DNA of 64,000 nucleotides from Limosilactobacillus reuteri. Its GTDB lineage: Bacteria > Bacillota > Bacilli > Lactobacillales > Lactobacillaceae. The stretch's first letter is position 1. Each line of letters starts with the position of its first letter. The DNA lies in NCBI RefSeq assembly GCF_003072625.1, contig NZ_CP027805.1, forward strand, positions 185,001 to 249,000, in the 5' to 3' direction. The notes beneath the pieces are model-generated. The model was given only the letters and a program-made list of their open reading frames with translations. It did not search any database and was not told the DNA's origin. The translations under genes were made by a program, and so were the position numbers. Of this stretch, positions 16,056 through 25,403 are shown one piece after another.

Positions 16056-16555
16056 TGAAAAAAGATTATCTACAGTTTTATCAGCATATTACAGCTCCTT
16101 TTTATCGACACCCGTGGACAATTCCATTATTACGGGCGGTTAATAAATTTGTTGTGTGGGTTATGTACGTTGCCTATATCGTTATATTAGTATGGGTGGG
16201 GAAAAATGATGTCTTGAAAGCAGGGCCTTTTCTGCTTATTCCTGGTATTGGCTTTATTCTGCTTTCTTTTATTCGCCAACGGATTGACGCGCCACGACCA
16301 TACGAAAAATTTCCGATTAATCCCTTAATTCGACGGCAAAAAACTGGTGATTCATTGCCTAGTCGTCATGTTTTTTCTGCGACTGTTATTGCGATGTGTG
16401 GGTTAAGGCTAAACTTGATTTTAGGAATAATCTTACTCGCTTTAGCTGTTGTTTCTGCTATTACGAGAGTGATTGGCGGGGTTCATTTTCCCCGTGATGT
16501 GATTATCGGTTTTATTTGTGGCGTTATTTGTGGTTCGCTTTTATTTCTTAGCTAA
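16055..16555 (+). CDS. PAP2-family membrane phosphatase
   Basis: 166 aa with four to five membrane segments and the three PAP2 signatures in order: RQRIDAPRP (KxxxxxxRP type), SLPSRH (PSGH type with Arg for Gly) and SAITRVIGGVHFPRDV (SRxxxxxHxxxD). The catalytic His of motif 3 and the general acid His of motif 2 are present. Such proteins dephosphorylate lipid phosphates such as undecaprenyl diphosphate or phosphatidate at the membrane. Coupled to the preceding reductase (ataatg overlap). Confidence 0.9.
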   Translation: MKKDYLQFYQHITAPFYRHPWTIPLLRAVNKFVVWVMYVAYIVILVWVGKNDVLKAGPFLLIPGIGFILLSFIRQRIDAPRPYEKFPINPLIRRQKTGDSLPSRHVFSATVIAMCGLRLNLILGIILLALAVVSAITRVIGGVHFPRDVIIGFICGVICGSLLFLS

Positions 16556-16575
16556 CTTTTAGAAAGGTGTATTTC

Positions 16576-19425
16576 ATGGACAATTCAGTGCTGCAAGACG
16601 CAATTTTGAATGGACTTATTAGTACTCAATATCAAGGTAATGCGTTGATAGGTCCGCAATTATTAACCAATAACCAATCATCGACAATTTGGCAAACGTT
16701 ACGGCACGAATTGCTGTTATGTAAAAACTTTACGTGGTCAGTCGCCTTTATTACGTTAGACATGTTGGTTCCGTTTAAGGCAGTGATGGCTGACTTAGCA
16801 CAGCAGGGAGTACGTGGGACCATCATTACCAGTGATTACTTGAATTTTAATCACCCCGCAATGTTTGAAGAATTGCAAAAAATTCCTAATTTAACGGTCA
16901 GGATTGCTGATATTAATGGATTTCACACTAAGGGGTATTTATTTGATCATGGGGAATATCAGACCGTAATTATTGGGAGTGCTAATTTTACACGGTCTGC
17001 TTTATTAGTTAATAAGGAGTGGAATTTGAAATTAAGTTCCCGCCAAGAAGGAAGCCTTTTTCAACAACTAACGGCGGAATTAAATGCTGTTAAACATGAG
17101 AGTACTGTTCTAACATCAGAGTGGATTGCAGCGTATCGCAAGAATTGGCAACCACCAAAGACTAGGGTGACGCAACCGAAAAAATTAAAACCAATTGAGC
17201 CTAATCAAATGCAACAGGCCGCTTTAGGACAATTAAGTACTCTGATAAAAACTGGTGCTAAGAAAGGACTGGTCGTTTCAGCAACAGGAACTGGAAAAAC
17301 ATATCTGGGAGCGTTTGCGGTCAAGAAATATCAGCCGCGTCGTTTCTTATATATCGTTCATCGAGAACAAATTGCCAAAAAATCGTTAGCTAGTTTTCGA
17401 CGAGTTATTGGCGGCAAGAAAACTGATTACGGGTTATTGACAGGTAATCGCCATGATTGGAATGCTAAATATTTATTTGCAACTGTCCAAACACTAAGCC
17501 AACAAGCAGTACTTGATAAGCTCAAAGCTACCGAATTTGACTACATTTTGATCGACGAGGCCCATCGTGCAGCAGCACCTAGTTATCAACGAATTTTAAA
17601 CCACTTTATGCCGCAATTTTGGTTGGGGATGACTGCAACCCCTGAACGAATGGACAATCAAGACGTCTTTAAACTGTTTGATTATCATTTGGCCTATGAA
17701 ATTCGGCTGAAAGATGCATTAGCTACTAAAATGTTAGCACCATTCCATTACGTGGGGGTTACCGATTATGAAGTTGATGGTGAAGTTATTACTGAGACTT
17801 CTAAGTTAAACCAATTGATTGCTTCGAAACGGGTTAATTATGTTCTTAACCAATTAGACTATTATGGATATTGTGGCGATCAGCCTCGTGGATTAGTATT
17901 TTGTAGTCGGCAGGCAGAGGCAAAAGAATTGGCAGTCCAGTTTAATGCAGCTAACCATCCTGCAATTGCATTGACAAATCAAAGTAGTAGTCAAGAGCGA
18001 GCAAAGGCAGTTGAGCAATTAGAAGTAGGAAAGATTGAGTATATCATTACCGTCGATCTTTTTAATGAAGGGGTCGACATTCCATCAGTAAATCAGATTG
18101 TAATGATGCGTAATACCCAATCATCAATTGTTTTTACCCAACAACTCGGGCGCGGATTGCGTCAATATCCTGGTAAAGATTTTGTGACAGTAATTGATTT
18201 TATTGGAAATTATCAGCATAACTATATGATTCCTCTTGCGCTTAATCAGGATAATAGTCGAAGTAAGGATCAAGCGCGTCGTGAAGTTAAGGTACCAACG
18301 AATTTTGATGTTTCAACTATTAACTTTACGAAGGTTGCCGAAGAACAAATTTTAGCTTCTCTTGATAAGGTTAAATTGGACTCGATGCGTGAATTACGGC
18401 AGGCATACCATGATTTAACTGACCAACTAGGGAAAACACCGTTGCTGAATGACTTTTATCGTTATGGTTCTGTTGATCCCCGAGTATTTGCGCAAAATAC
18501 CCAACTCAACCATTATGGTGACTTTTTAGAGAAGATGGGGATCGAACTTAAATTAACTAATTATGAGCGTCAAGTACTAGCCTTTTTAACTAAAGAGCTT
18601 CTTAATGGTAAACGGCCACATGAATTGATCTTCCTTCAATGTTTACTCCGCGGGACGTGTTCAATTGATGTTTTTAAAGCAGAACTAAAACAACAAAATA
18701 TTCGTGTTTCACCAGCTGTTTTACAATCAGTTGACGATATTTTAAGTTTACGCTTCTTTAATGTAAAAGCTGGTAAACAGTTAAAAAAGGATCAGTATGG
18801 TGGCCAATCGATTGTTGATCATCCAGATTTATTAACATATCAGTTAAATTCAAAAATTCGAGAAGGACTAGAAAGTAACAATGATTTCAAGCGCTTGTTT
18901 ACAGATGTATTAACAACGGGACTTGAAATCGCCAAGCAATATGACCTCAAGCAAGCATTTACTCTTTATCAGCAATATGATCGAAAAGATGTTTGCCGCT
19001 TATTAAATTGGCCCCTCGACGTAAGTGCCCCGTTATATGGATATCGGGTGGCAGAAGATGTTTGTCCGATTTTCATTACCTATCATAAGGATGCGGAAGA
19101 AAAAAGAAATGCCATCTATAATAATCAACTACAAGATGGGCGTTCATTGCGCTGGTACACACGGACACCTCGTCATCTGTCATCTGATGAGGTGCAGCGG
19201 TTGCTTGCAGGGGTAAAAGAGGGTAAGCCACAAGTAAAGTTACACTTATTTGTCAAACAGAGCGATGCGGTTGGCAAGGAATTTTATTATTTAGGTCCCG
19301 CTTATATTCAACCGGACTCAGTAAAAGAAGAATTGGTTGGTCCAAAGAAAAAAGCAGCAGTGGGGATGGATTTAGTCTTAGAACAGCCGTTAACCCCGGC
19401 GATGATGAACCTATTAGCAATATAA
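16576..19425 (+). CDS. PLD-nuclease / SF2 helicase / DUF3427 protein
   Basis: 949 aa from the ATG at 16576 (agaaaggtg site). Domain order: an N-terminal phospholipase-D-like nuclease (about residues 30-180) with HTKGYLFD and GSANFTRSAL, a single HxK-D-GSxN motif; a superfamily 2 helicase core with Walker A SATGTGKTYLG (about 240), DEAH box ILIDEAHR (about 330), MTATPERMD (motif III) and TQQLGRGLRQ (motif VI); and a DUF3427-type C-terminus with the late EFYYLGP motif. This is the usual plan of the large stand-alone helicase-nuclease found in many Firmicutes. DNA repair or anti-invader roles are suggested for relatives; none is proven here. It stands alone, followed by an IS. Confidence 0.92.
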   Translation: MDNSVLQDAILNGLISTQYQGNALIGPQLLTNNQSSTIWQTLRHELLLCKNFTWSVAFITLDMLVPFKAVMADLAQQGVRGTIITSDYLNFNHPAMFEELQKIPNLTVRIADINGFHTKGYLFDHGEYQTVIIGSANFTRSALLVNKEWNLKLSSRQEGSLFQQLTAELNAVKHESTVLTSEWIAAYRKNWQPPKTRVTQPKKLKPIEPNQMQQAALGQLSTLIKTGAKKGLVVSATGTGKTYLGAFAVKKYQPRRFLYIVHREQIAKKSLASFRRVIGGKKTDYGLLTGNRHDWNAKYLFATVQTLSQQAVLDKLKATEFDYILIDEAHRAAAPSYQRILNHFMPQFWLGMTATPERMDNQDVFKLFDYHLAYEIRLKDALATKMLAPFHYVGVTDYEVDGEVITETSKLNQLIASKRVNYVLNQLDYYGYCGDQPRGLVFCSRQAEAKELAVQFNAANHPAIALTNQSSSQERAKAVEQLEVGKIEYIITVDLFNEGVDIPSVNQIVMMRNTQSSIVFTQQLGRGLRQYPGKDFVTVIDFIGNYQHNYMIPLALNQDNSRSKDQARREVKVPTNFDVSTINFTKVAEEQILASLDKVKLDSMRELRQAYHDLTDQLGKTPLLNDFYRYGSVDPRVFAQNTQLNHYGDFLEKMGIELKLTNYERQVLAFLTKELLNGKRPHELIFLQCLLRGTCSIDVFKAELKQQNIRVSPAVLQSVDDILSLRFFNVKAGKQLKKDQYGGQSIVDHPDLLTYQLNSKIREGLESNNDFKRLFTDVLTTGLEIAKQYDLKQAFTLYQQYDRKDVCRLLNWPLDVSAPLYGYRVAEDVCPIFITYHKDAEEKRNAIYNNQLQDGRSLRWYTRTPRHLSSDEVQRLLAGVKEGKPQVKLHLFVKQSDAVGKEFYYLGPAYIQPDSVKEELVGPKKKAAVGMDLVLEQPLTPAMMNLLAI

Positions 19426-19450
19426 ACGTAACCATATTGCTTTTGTTTTT

Positions 19451-20505
19451 GGCAGATTGCAAGAAATAACTTGAACGAATTTAGTGACGTAGATTAAGCA
19501 AGAAGATCTCGATTGGTGTGTGCCAGTTAAGACATTTAAGTGGTCGGGAATTCAGATACCAATTGATTTGAACCAGCTGGCGATCGCTCAGCTCTTCAAT
19601 GGTTTGTCCCTTGGGAATAAACCGTCGCAAAACTCGGTTACGGTTCTCATTACTACCGCGTTCATGTGGTGAATAAGCATGGGCAAAATAAACCTGAGTA
19701 CCTGTTAGCTGTTCAATTGCCTGATAGTTAGCGAACTCTTTCCCATGATCCACGGTAAGCGTCTTGAGCTTGTCTTGAAGTTGACTAGCTAGTTCAAGTA
19801 CGGCTTGAGTCATGGACTGACTGTCGCGACCATGGAGCCGTTTAACAATTGTCAGGCGACTCTTACGCTCCACAAAAGTCGCCACAGCTTGACCTTTACG
19901 TTTGCCAGAAAGTACGGTATCAGCTTCAAAGTGGCCGAATTCTTGGCGAGTTTCGACTTTATGAGGACGCTCCTCAATGGAGCGGCCGTGACTGAACGTA
20001 CCACGCTTTTCTTTAGCACGATGACGACGAATTCCATGATCAGGCAAATCGGGTAACTGTACATCAAGCCATCCTTGATCAATCCAGTTATAGACCGTCT
20101 TGTAGGCAATCCCAACTACATGGGCAACTTGTTCAGGGGACCACTTCTGGACTTGAATTTTTTCCTCAATCAAGTGCTTAAGGCTTTTAGTGAGTGAAGA
20201 CTTCCGCCCCCGTTGACTAACCTTGCGTTCAAAGTCAGTTTGCGCTAGTTCAGCTTGATACTCACCGTTGAGCCGGTGAAGTTCGTTAAAGACTGTGGTT
20301 TTACTAAAGCCTAAGTAATTAGCGATGTATCGTAAGGAACGTCCTTCATTATGAAGCGTTTCAATGACAATGCGGTTCTGGAATGATAAAATAGTGGTGC
20401 CCATTAAGGTCCTTCTTTCTAATGGAATGTTGTGGTAACACCATTAAAGACCTTGATGGGTTTTTCTGTCCACTTAAATGTTCAACTCAAATTTTACAAT
20501 CTGCC
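19451..20505 (-). mobile_element. IS30-family element, second type
   Basis: 1055 bp between imperfect inverted repeats: ggcagattgcaagaaataac at the left (19451) and caatctgcc at the right end (20505), whose inverse reads ggcagattgtaaaatttgag. The flanks (gttttt left, tttttac right) suggest insertion in a T run with up to 5 bp duplicated. The ends and transposase differ from the IS30 copies at 1504 and 13715, so this is a separate lineage. Confidence 0.9.
19481..20404 (-). CDS. IS30-family transposase (second type)
   Basis: 307 aa, complete: N-terminal helix-turn-helix SLRYIANYLGFSKTTVFNEL (residues about 22-41), a second HTH around WSPEQVAHVVGIAYKTVYNW, and DDE residues in FGHFEADTVLSG, LTVDHGKEFANY and RGSNENRNRVLRRF. 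The C-terminal RPLKCLNWHTPIEIF is the IS30 tail. The product should be active. Confidence 0.93.
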   Translation of the reverse strand: MGTTILSFQNRIVIETLHNEGRSLRYIANYLGFSKTTVFNELHRLNGEYQAELAQTDFERKVSQRGRKSSLTKSLKHLIEEKIQVQKWSPEQVAHVVGIAYKTVYNWIDQGWLDVQLPDLPDHGIRRHRAKEKRGTFSHGRSIEERPHKVETRQEFGHFEADTVLSGKRKGQAVATFVERKSRLTIVKRLHGRDSQSMTQAVLELASQLQDKLKTLTVDHGKEFANYQAIEQLTGTQVYFAHAYSPHERGSNENRNRVLRRFIPKGQTIEELSDRQLVQINWYLNSRPLKCLNWHTPIEIFLLNLRH

Positions 20506-20554
20506 TTTTTACTAAATCTTCTATAATTAAAGACGAAGAAAGAAGATGAATATT

Positions 20555-20833
20555 ATGGCAAAAGGAAAGGTAAAAACTAGCGATAAGCGTTCAGTTCGGG
20601 ATGTTAAATTAGATGAATTAGCTGGCTTATTAAATGAATATGATGTCAACACAATGGGGGCCCTAGTAAAGTCCTTAAAGAAGAGTCAAAAGAAAAATAA
20701 GCAAAGCAAGAAAGATGAATTACGCGACACCATTGAACGGCAACAAGAACATATTGATGAACAAAAAGGCACGATTGATCAACTTAACAATCACATTTCT
20801 AAACTAATTGATCGTCTTGATAATAAGCTATAG
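20555..20833 (+). CDS. small basic coiled-coil protein, unknown
   Basis: 92 aa from the ATG at 20555 (gaaagaag site 9 bases upstream); an ATG three codons earlier overlaps that site. It is very rich in Lys (a stretch KSLKKSQKKNKQSKK near residues 44-58) and ends in a predicted coiled coil (RQQEHIDEQKGTIDQLNNHI). No membrane segment. A tataat (20521 region) lies just inside the gene side of the IS junction, so the IS insertion has replaced everything upstream of about -16, and the gene may now rely on IS sequence for a -35. Function unknown. Confidence 0.7.
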   Translation: MAKGKVKTSDKRSVRDVKLDELAGLLNEYDVNTMGALVKSLKKSQKKNKQSKKDELRDTIERQQEHIDEQKGTIDQLNNHISKLIDRLDNKL

Positions 20834-20995
20834 AAAAATGTGAGTAGAAATTAACTTCCTAGACAAGGCGATGGGCTAAGGATAGAATGGTGATTGGCAC
20901 AGCACGGGCTGATTATTGTTCGGACTTAGCTTTGAGCCTTGTGGCGACGCGAAGCTAGCCTACGAGGTTTTCCACGATATCGTAACAGTATTCGT
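20834..20995. other. unassigned intergenic segment
   Basis: GC-richer than its surroundings, with short inverse arms (ttagctt / aagcta, about 20926-20960). No ORF with a ribosome site, tRNA or IS end is recognised. It could be a small RNA or an element remnant. Confidence 0.3.
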
Positions 20996-21049
20996 AAAAA
21001 AAACGAGGCTATTGAAAAAACAAAAGTTTTTTCTCAGCCTCGTTTTTTA
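20996..21049. terminator. bidirectional terminator
   Basis: aaaaaacgaggct and agcctcgtttttt arms enclose an inner aaaaaac/gtttttt stem, with A and T runs on both sides. It serves the converging genes at 20555 and 21047. Confidence 0.88.
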
Positions 21050-22406
21050 TTGTTCGCTTTTATCTACTGGTTGTTTAAATAAATCATTGAACGCTTCGCT
21101 GATTGTTGGGTGGGTATAGATTTGGTCACGAAGCATTTGATAGGGAAGTTTTTCCCGCATTGCCAGAACAATCATGTTGATAATTTCTTGTGCTTCTTGG
21201 ACATAAAGGGTAGCCCCAATAATTAAGTTCGTTTGTGGATCGACCAATACCTTAAGCAGTCCACGGGTATCCTTCAATACTTTTGCTTTTGGAATTGCAG
21301 CAGCTGGCATCTTAAAGAGCAAGTACTTTTTCCCCTGTTTTTGTGCTTCTTTTTCTGTTAAACCAACTTGTGCAAGGGAAGGTTCAATAAAGACATTGGT
21401 TGGGACAACTAAACGATCACTAACTCGCCGTTCCTTGTTACCGAATAATTTCTCTTTAATAATCCGGAAATCATCAAGTGAAATGTAAGTAAATTGGGGA
21501 CCACCTTTAACATCCCCGATTGCCCACACATTAGGAACACTAGTGTGGAGGAGGTCATCGACAACAATCGCCCCGTTTTTAGCGACCTTAATATCTGTAT
21601 TTTGCAAATCAAGGGCCGCTGTTGCAGGTTTTCGGCCTGTTGCCACTAAAATCTTATCAGCAAAAATGGTTGTTTCACGATTATCAGTTCTGGCAAAAGT
21701 AATCGCAGCTTGATTATCTTGTTCGCCAATCGCTTTAATATCAACCCCAACTTCAAAGCGAACCCCGTTATCCTTAAAGTTTTGGATTACCATTTCAGCC
21801 ACATCATCATCTTCACGTGGTAGTAAAGTCTGATGGTGATCAAGAACCGTGACGTGTGAACCAAAGGAAGTGAACATATTTGCGAATTCAAGACCAATAT
21901 AACCGCCACCGATAATCACGAGTTCACGTGATAACTTAGGCTGATCCATCGCTTGAGTAGAATTCATAAGAAAACGACTATTCTTTAATCCAGGAATATC
22001 AGTGATGGTTGGTGTTGCACCAGTATTGATAAAAATACGGTCACCCTTGTAAGAAAGAGTTTGCCCATCTGGCGTTTGTACATCAATCGTATGGTTACCA
22101 GTAAAATGAGCAGTTCCATCTAAGACAGTGATGTTTTCTTCGCTTACTAACATTTGATAATTCTTTTGGCGGAGTTGGGACGTCATCACATTTTTCCCAT
22201 CGACTGCGTCTTCAAATGAGGTTCCATGAGTAGCTTCAATAATTAGCCGTTTGGAGGGAAGGCAAGCAATATTAATGCAGGTTCCCCCATACATTTGCTT
22301 CGATTTTTCAATAACAAGCACTTGTTCCCCATGCTGAGCGAGAAACTTCGCAAGCGTTTTTTCCGCCCTTGCCAAACCCGATAATAATATTCTTGACTGT
22401 TTCCAT
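21047..22406 (-). pseudogene. FAD-dependent disulfide reductase (glutathione/mercuric reductase type), frameshifted
   Basis: The real start is the ATG at 22406 (METVKNIIIGFGKGGK) behind ggagg. It supplies the FAD-binding GxGxxG, but an A6 run (plus-strand T6, 22357-22362) shifts the frame. With five A's it joins to TLAKFLAQHGEQ and continues 440 aa to 21047. The rest is complete: the redox site GGTCINIACLPSK (CxxxxC), the NAD motif VIIGGGYIGLEF, ATGRKP, AIGDVKGGPQFTYIS and the C-terminal HPTISEAFNDLF with the His-Glu pair. A class I pyridine nucleotide-disulfide oxidoreductase. With the shift, translation from an internal start would lack the FAD loop and be inactive. One error in a homopolymer is enough to explain it, so the lesion should be verified. 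Confidence 0.8.
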
Positions 22407-22475
22407 TAAAAAGCCTCCAAAGTTGAAATTATTTTACATACTTTGAAATTACACTAAGAATAAACGCTTTGTCAC

Positions 22476-22489
22476 TTAAAACGCTTAAA
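22476..22489. promoter_or_regulatory. cre-like site (CcpA), weak
   Basis: ttaaaacgcttaaa matches the tgwaancgntnwca catabolite-repression consensus at 12 of 14 positions, lying about 70 bases upstream of the disulfide reductase start. It may control that gene or the SemiSWEET gene that was its divergent neighbour before the ISL3 insertion. Confidence 0.3.
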
Positions 22490-22550
22490 TGAGCCAAATG
22501 TACAGTTTGCATTTTACTGAACAAAGTGTTGGGATGATATCGTAAATATA

Positions 22551-24043
22551 GGCTCTACAATTTTAAGTACTGATGGATTTAACATCAGTGCTTTATTTGT
22601 TTAAAATTTAAAATAAAAAAGTGAAAGATGGTTGGACCCCGTCTTCGTTAAGAAAGGACCATCTTTCATGAACAATTCTATCAGAACTATCTTAGGAGTT
22701 AAAGATCCCTATCTCAAACTAGATGAAAAGAACTTTGATAATCCAATTGAAGATCAACCTAATCAAATCATTGTCCATCTCATCCAAACTTATCCTATGC
22801 ATTGCCCACGATGTGGACAGCTAATGTGTAAGAATGGCTATAAAACAGTTAATTGCTTGGGACCAGAGCTTCACTTTAAACCAACAATCTGGTCGATTAA
22901 AAAGCAAAAATATATCTGTAAAGTTTCCTCTTCTTGTCCTGAAGTAATTACTAAATTAGCGGCTGTTAGAGATATTAATTATCATGATCATATTTCTTTA
23001 GCGATAAAACAACGAGCCATGATGCTTCTGACGAAAAATGAATCACAAAGTGATTTAGCCAAAGAACTAAATGTCTCTGACTGGACAATTAGACGAGTCA
23101 TTACAAACCTTGATCAATTTTTCAAGCCTAACTATCATTGGTTGCCTCGCCATATTGCTTTTGATGATTTTAAATCTGGTCGCTTTGCGCCCAGTGGAAT
23201 GAGTATGATTCTAATGAACATTGAAAATAAACGGACACTTGACATTATCCTGTCACGAAAAAATAGTTATTTGCGGAACTACTTTCTTCGATATGACCGT
23301 TCAGCACGCCTAGCAGTTCAAACAGTAACAGTTGACTTATACACTCCATATCGTCACTTAATTCATGAACTCTTCCCTCACGCTATAATTATCGCTGATC
23401 ATTTTCACATCGTTGCTCAAGCGTATCGTGCATTAAATAAAATCAGGATTCAAGTAATGAATCGCGCTGGTGCTGCCACTCATGAGTGGCGTGCACTTAA
23501 GCATTTTTGGAAATTACTCTTAACACCTGCTAATGAGCTTAAATATAATAATTATTGGCCAAGACGTAACTTTAGTTACGCTCAATTAACCGATGTTGAA
23601 GTTATTCACCGTCTCCTAAGTTTTGATAATGAATTAAAAAAAGCTTATGAATACTATCAAGACTTAATTATGGCGATTGCTCATCGTAGTAAGAAAGAAT
23701 TAAAAAACTTACTCGTAATTAAATGGACACAGCTTCCACAAGCACTACAGAAAGTTCAGCGTACCCTTCGTAGTCATAAACAAGAAATCTATAATAGTTT
23801 CAAATATGACACCTATACAAACAGTCCTGTTGAAGGAACTAATAATAAAATTAAAGTTATTAAACGAACTGCTTATGGCTTTCGTAATTTCTTTAATTTC
23901 CGGATTAGAATTCTTCTTGCATTACCAAATACCTATATCGCAATAACTTGGCGAAATAAACAAACAGCTCATGCCAAAGTCCAGGCACAAGCTGCTTAGT
24001 AAAATTATTTTATTTTCTCATCAGTACTTCTTGACGAAGAGCC
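22551..24043 (+). mobile_element. ISL3-family insertion sequence with 8-bp target duplication
   Basis: 1493 bp bounded by ggctctac...aagtactgatg on the left and its inverse on the right (catcagtactt...agagcc). It is flanked by the perfect 8-bp direct repeat taaatata (22543-22550 and 24044-24051), the duplication length typical of ISL3. The intact transposase and perfect duplication suggest a recent insertion, between the disulfide reductase and the SemiSWEET gene. Confidence 0.96.
22668..23999 (+). CDS. ISL3-family transposase
   Basis: 443 aa from the ATG at 22668 (agaaagga site); the frame is open upstream but that part is IS end. N-terminal zinc-finger-like cysteines (MHCPRCGQLMC, then a Cys pair near CKVSSSC), a helix-turn-helix (SQSDLAKELNVSDWTIRRVI) and an ISL3 catalytic core with AFDDFKSG, IIADHFHIVAQAYRALNKIR and the late NSPVEGTNNKIKVIKRTAYG are all visible. 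Complete. Confidence 0.95.
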   Translation: MNNSIRTILGVKDPYLKLDEKNFDNPIEDQPNQIIVHLIQTYPMHCPRCGQLMCKNGYKTVNCLGPELHFKPTIWSIKKQKYICKVSSSCPEVITKLAAVRDINYHDHISLAIKQRAMMLLTKNESQSDLAKELNVSDWTIRRVITNLDQFFKPNYHWLPRHIAFDDFKSGRFAPSGMSMILMNIENKRTLDIILSRKNSYLRNYFLRYDRSARLAVQTVTVDLYTPYRHLIHELFPHAIIIADHFHIVAQAYRALNKIRIQVMNRAGAATHEWRALKHFWKLLLTPANELKYNNYWPRRNFSYAQLTDVEVIHRLLSFDNELKKAYEYYQDLIMAIAHRSKKELKNLLVIKWTQLPQALQKVQRTLRSHKQEIYNSFKYDTYTNSPVEGTNNKIKVIKRTAYGFRNFFNFRIRILLALPNTYIAITWRNKQTAHAKVQAQAA

Positions 24044-24193
24044 TAAATATATTAGTCACAACTGCAGTCAGAACTTGTATATTAAAGAAAAGCGTATTAG
24101 ATAAATATTGTACATTATTGATCATAAAGAGTGTGCTATCGAAATAAAACGTTTTACTGATTTACAAAAAGTTTTGATTGAGGAGAGATTATA

Positions 24194-24514
24194 ATGAAAG
24201 CTGCACATTTAGTAGAACACCCCAAAAAAATAAATGAAAAGAAACCAGTTATTCAAGAGACCAAGTTTATCGACATCTTGAGTAAAGTTGCAACAGTTGT
24301 AGCTATTTTGATGTATGTATCTTACATTTCACAGATTAAGAATAATTTGGCAGGAAATTATGGTGCTCCTTTACAACCATTAGTGGCAGCGCTTAACTGT
24401 ACGTTATGGTGCATCTATGCTTACTTCAAACAACAACGTGATTGGCCAGTCTTCTGGGCAAATTTCCCTGGCATTATTTTTGGCTTAATCACCTTTATCA
24501 CATGTTTACATTAG
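24194..24514 (+). CDS. SemiSWEET-type sugar transporter (PQ-loop)
   Basis: 106 aa: a 30-residue hydrophilic N-terminus and then three membrane helices of a single PQ-loop/MtN3 repeat. Signatures are YVSYISQIKNNLAG (here SQ replaces the PQ), PLQPLVAALNCTLWCIYAYF and WANFPGIIFGL. SemiSWEETs work as dimers and let sugars cross the membrane passively. Site gaggagag upstream; a terminator directly follows. The upstream region has been cut off from its old neighbour by the ISL3 element, 143 bases before the ATG. Confidence 0.9.
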   Translation: MKAAHLVEHPKKINEKKPVIQETKFIDILSKVATVVAILMYVSYISQIKNNLAGNYGAPLQPLVAALNCTLWCIYAYFKQQRDWPVFWANFPGIIFGLITFITCLH

Positions 24515-24515
24515 G

Positions 24516-24563
24516 AAAAATAGGATTGAGAGAAAATGAGATTTTCTCCAATCCTATTTTTTA
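24516..24563 (+). terminator. terminator of SemiSWEET gene
   Basis: aaaaataggattgagagaaaa and ttttctccaatccta arms, then T6. Confidence 0.92.
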
Positions 24564-24623
24564 TACGCTAATTCTCAACTCTATGATATAATTAATCGAA
24601 CATATGTTTAGGGGTGAGTAGAG

Positions 24624-25328
24624 ATGCTAAAAGATGGGATGCCAGTAGTTCACTTTAGTTCTTTTGCGCCGGTGACAGAGATGATTTTACAGTCGTTGCC
24701 GGTTGAGAAGGACAAAGAGGCTCAGAAAGCGCCAGCCATTAAAAACTTTGATCAATTGCGTCAACGATTAAATAGTCAAGCACGATTTCTTATTTTGGAC
24801 CTTGAGTTTTTTCAAGATCAGCAGAAGCATCGAAATGGAGTTGCCCAGATTGCAGGGAGAATGTTTGAAACACAAAGCAACTTTAATTACTACCTCTATG
24901 CTCAGAATATGTCTGCTGAGCGGCAATTGGCTTTTTTACGACAATATGACCTTCGTCTTTCGGAAGTAAATGAATATGAGGTTAGACAGATTTTTAACCG
25001 GATTTTTCATTTCATTGCGGTAGAACGCCCCGACTATATTGTGAGTTGGGATAATGGAACTGACTTTGAATCGTTGAATTATGAAGCAAATCGATTAAAG
25101 ATTAGGAAAGAGGATCGTCCCTGGCGCACAATTCAGTCGTTAGATCTGGAAAAATTAGTTGCTAAAGAAGTCTGGAAAAGTAAAAGTGGGATCAGTCTGG
25201 AAAAGATGTGTCGGTTGTTGTATCTTCCACGGGTTAAATACCATCAAACCCAAAATGATGTGATAGCGATTGAACAAATCTTGAAATTTTATGCTCGCGA
25301 TTTAGAGCGTGAATTAAATTATCGCTGA
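24624..25328 (+). CDS. DnaQ-like DEDDh 3'-5' exonuclease domain protein
   Basis: 234 aa. The DEDD fold motifs are ARFLILDLEFF (ExoI: Asp and Glu), SWDNGTDFESL (ExoII: Asp) and KYHQTQNDVIAIEQIL (ExoIII: His and Asp), spaced as in RNase T/DnaQ relatives. It needs two metal ions. The N-terminal 50 residues (with the VVHFSSFAPVTE segment) have no recognised fold. It starts at an ATG behind aggggtgag and stands alone. Substrate (DNA or RNA) unknown; the C-terminal helix may confer binding. Confidence 0.85.
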   Translation: MLKDGMPVVHFSSFAPVTEMILQSLPVEKDKEAQKAPAIKNFDQLRQRLNSQARFLILDLEFFQDQQKHRNGVAQIAGRMFETQSNFNYYLYAQNMSAERQLAFLRQYDLRLSEVNEYEVRQIFNRIFHFIAVERPDYIVSWDNGTDFESLNYEANRLKIRKEDRPWRTIQSLDLEKLVAKEVWKSKSGISLEKMCRLLYLPRVKYHQTQNDVIAIEQILKFYARDLERELNYR

Positions 25329-25403
25329 TCGTTACCAAAATTTAAAATTTAGTTCATGATTTATCCCGATTGACTTTTTATAATTAGTAACAATTGAAAG
25401 AAG

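Noticed and set aside
20916-21119. 67-codon plus-strand frame across the terminator.
   Set aside because: No ribosome site, and it reads through the terminator and into the disulfide reductase gene in antisense.
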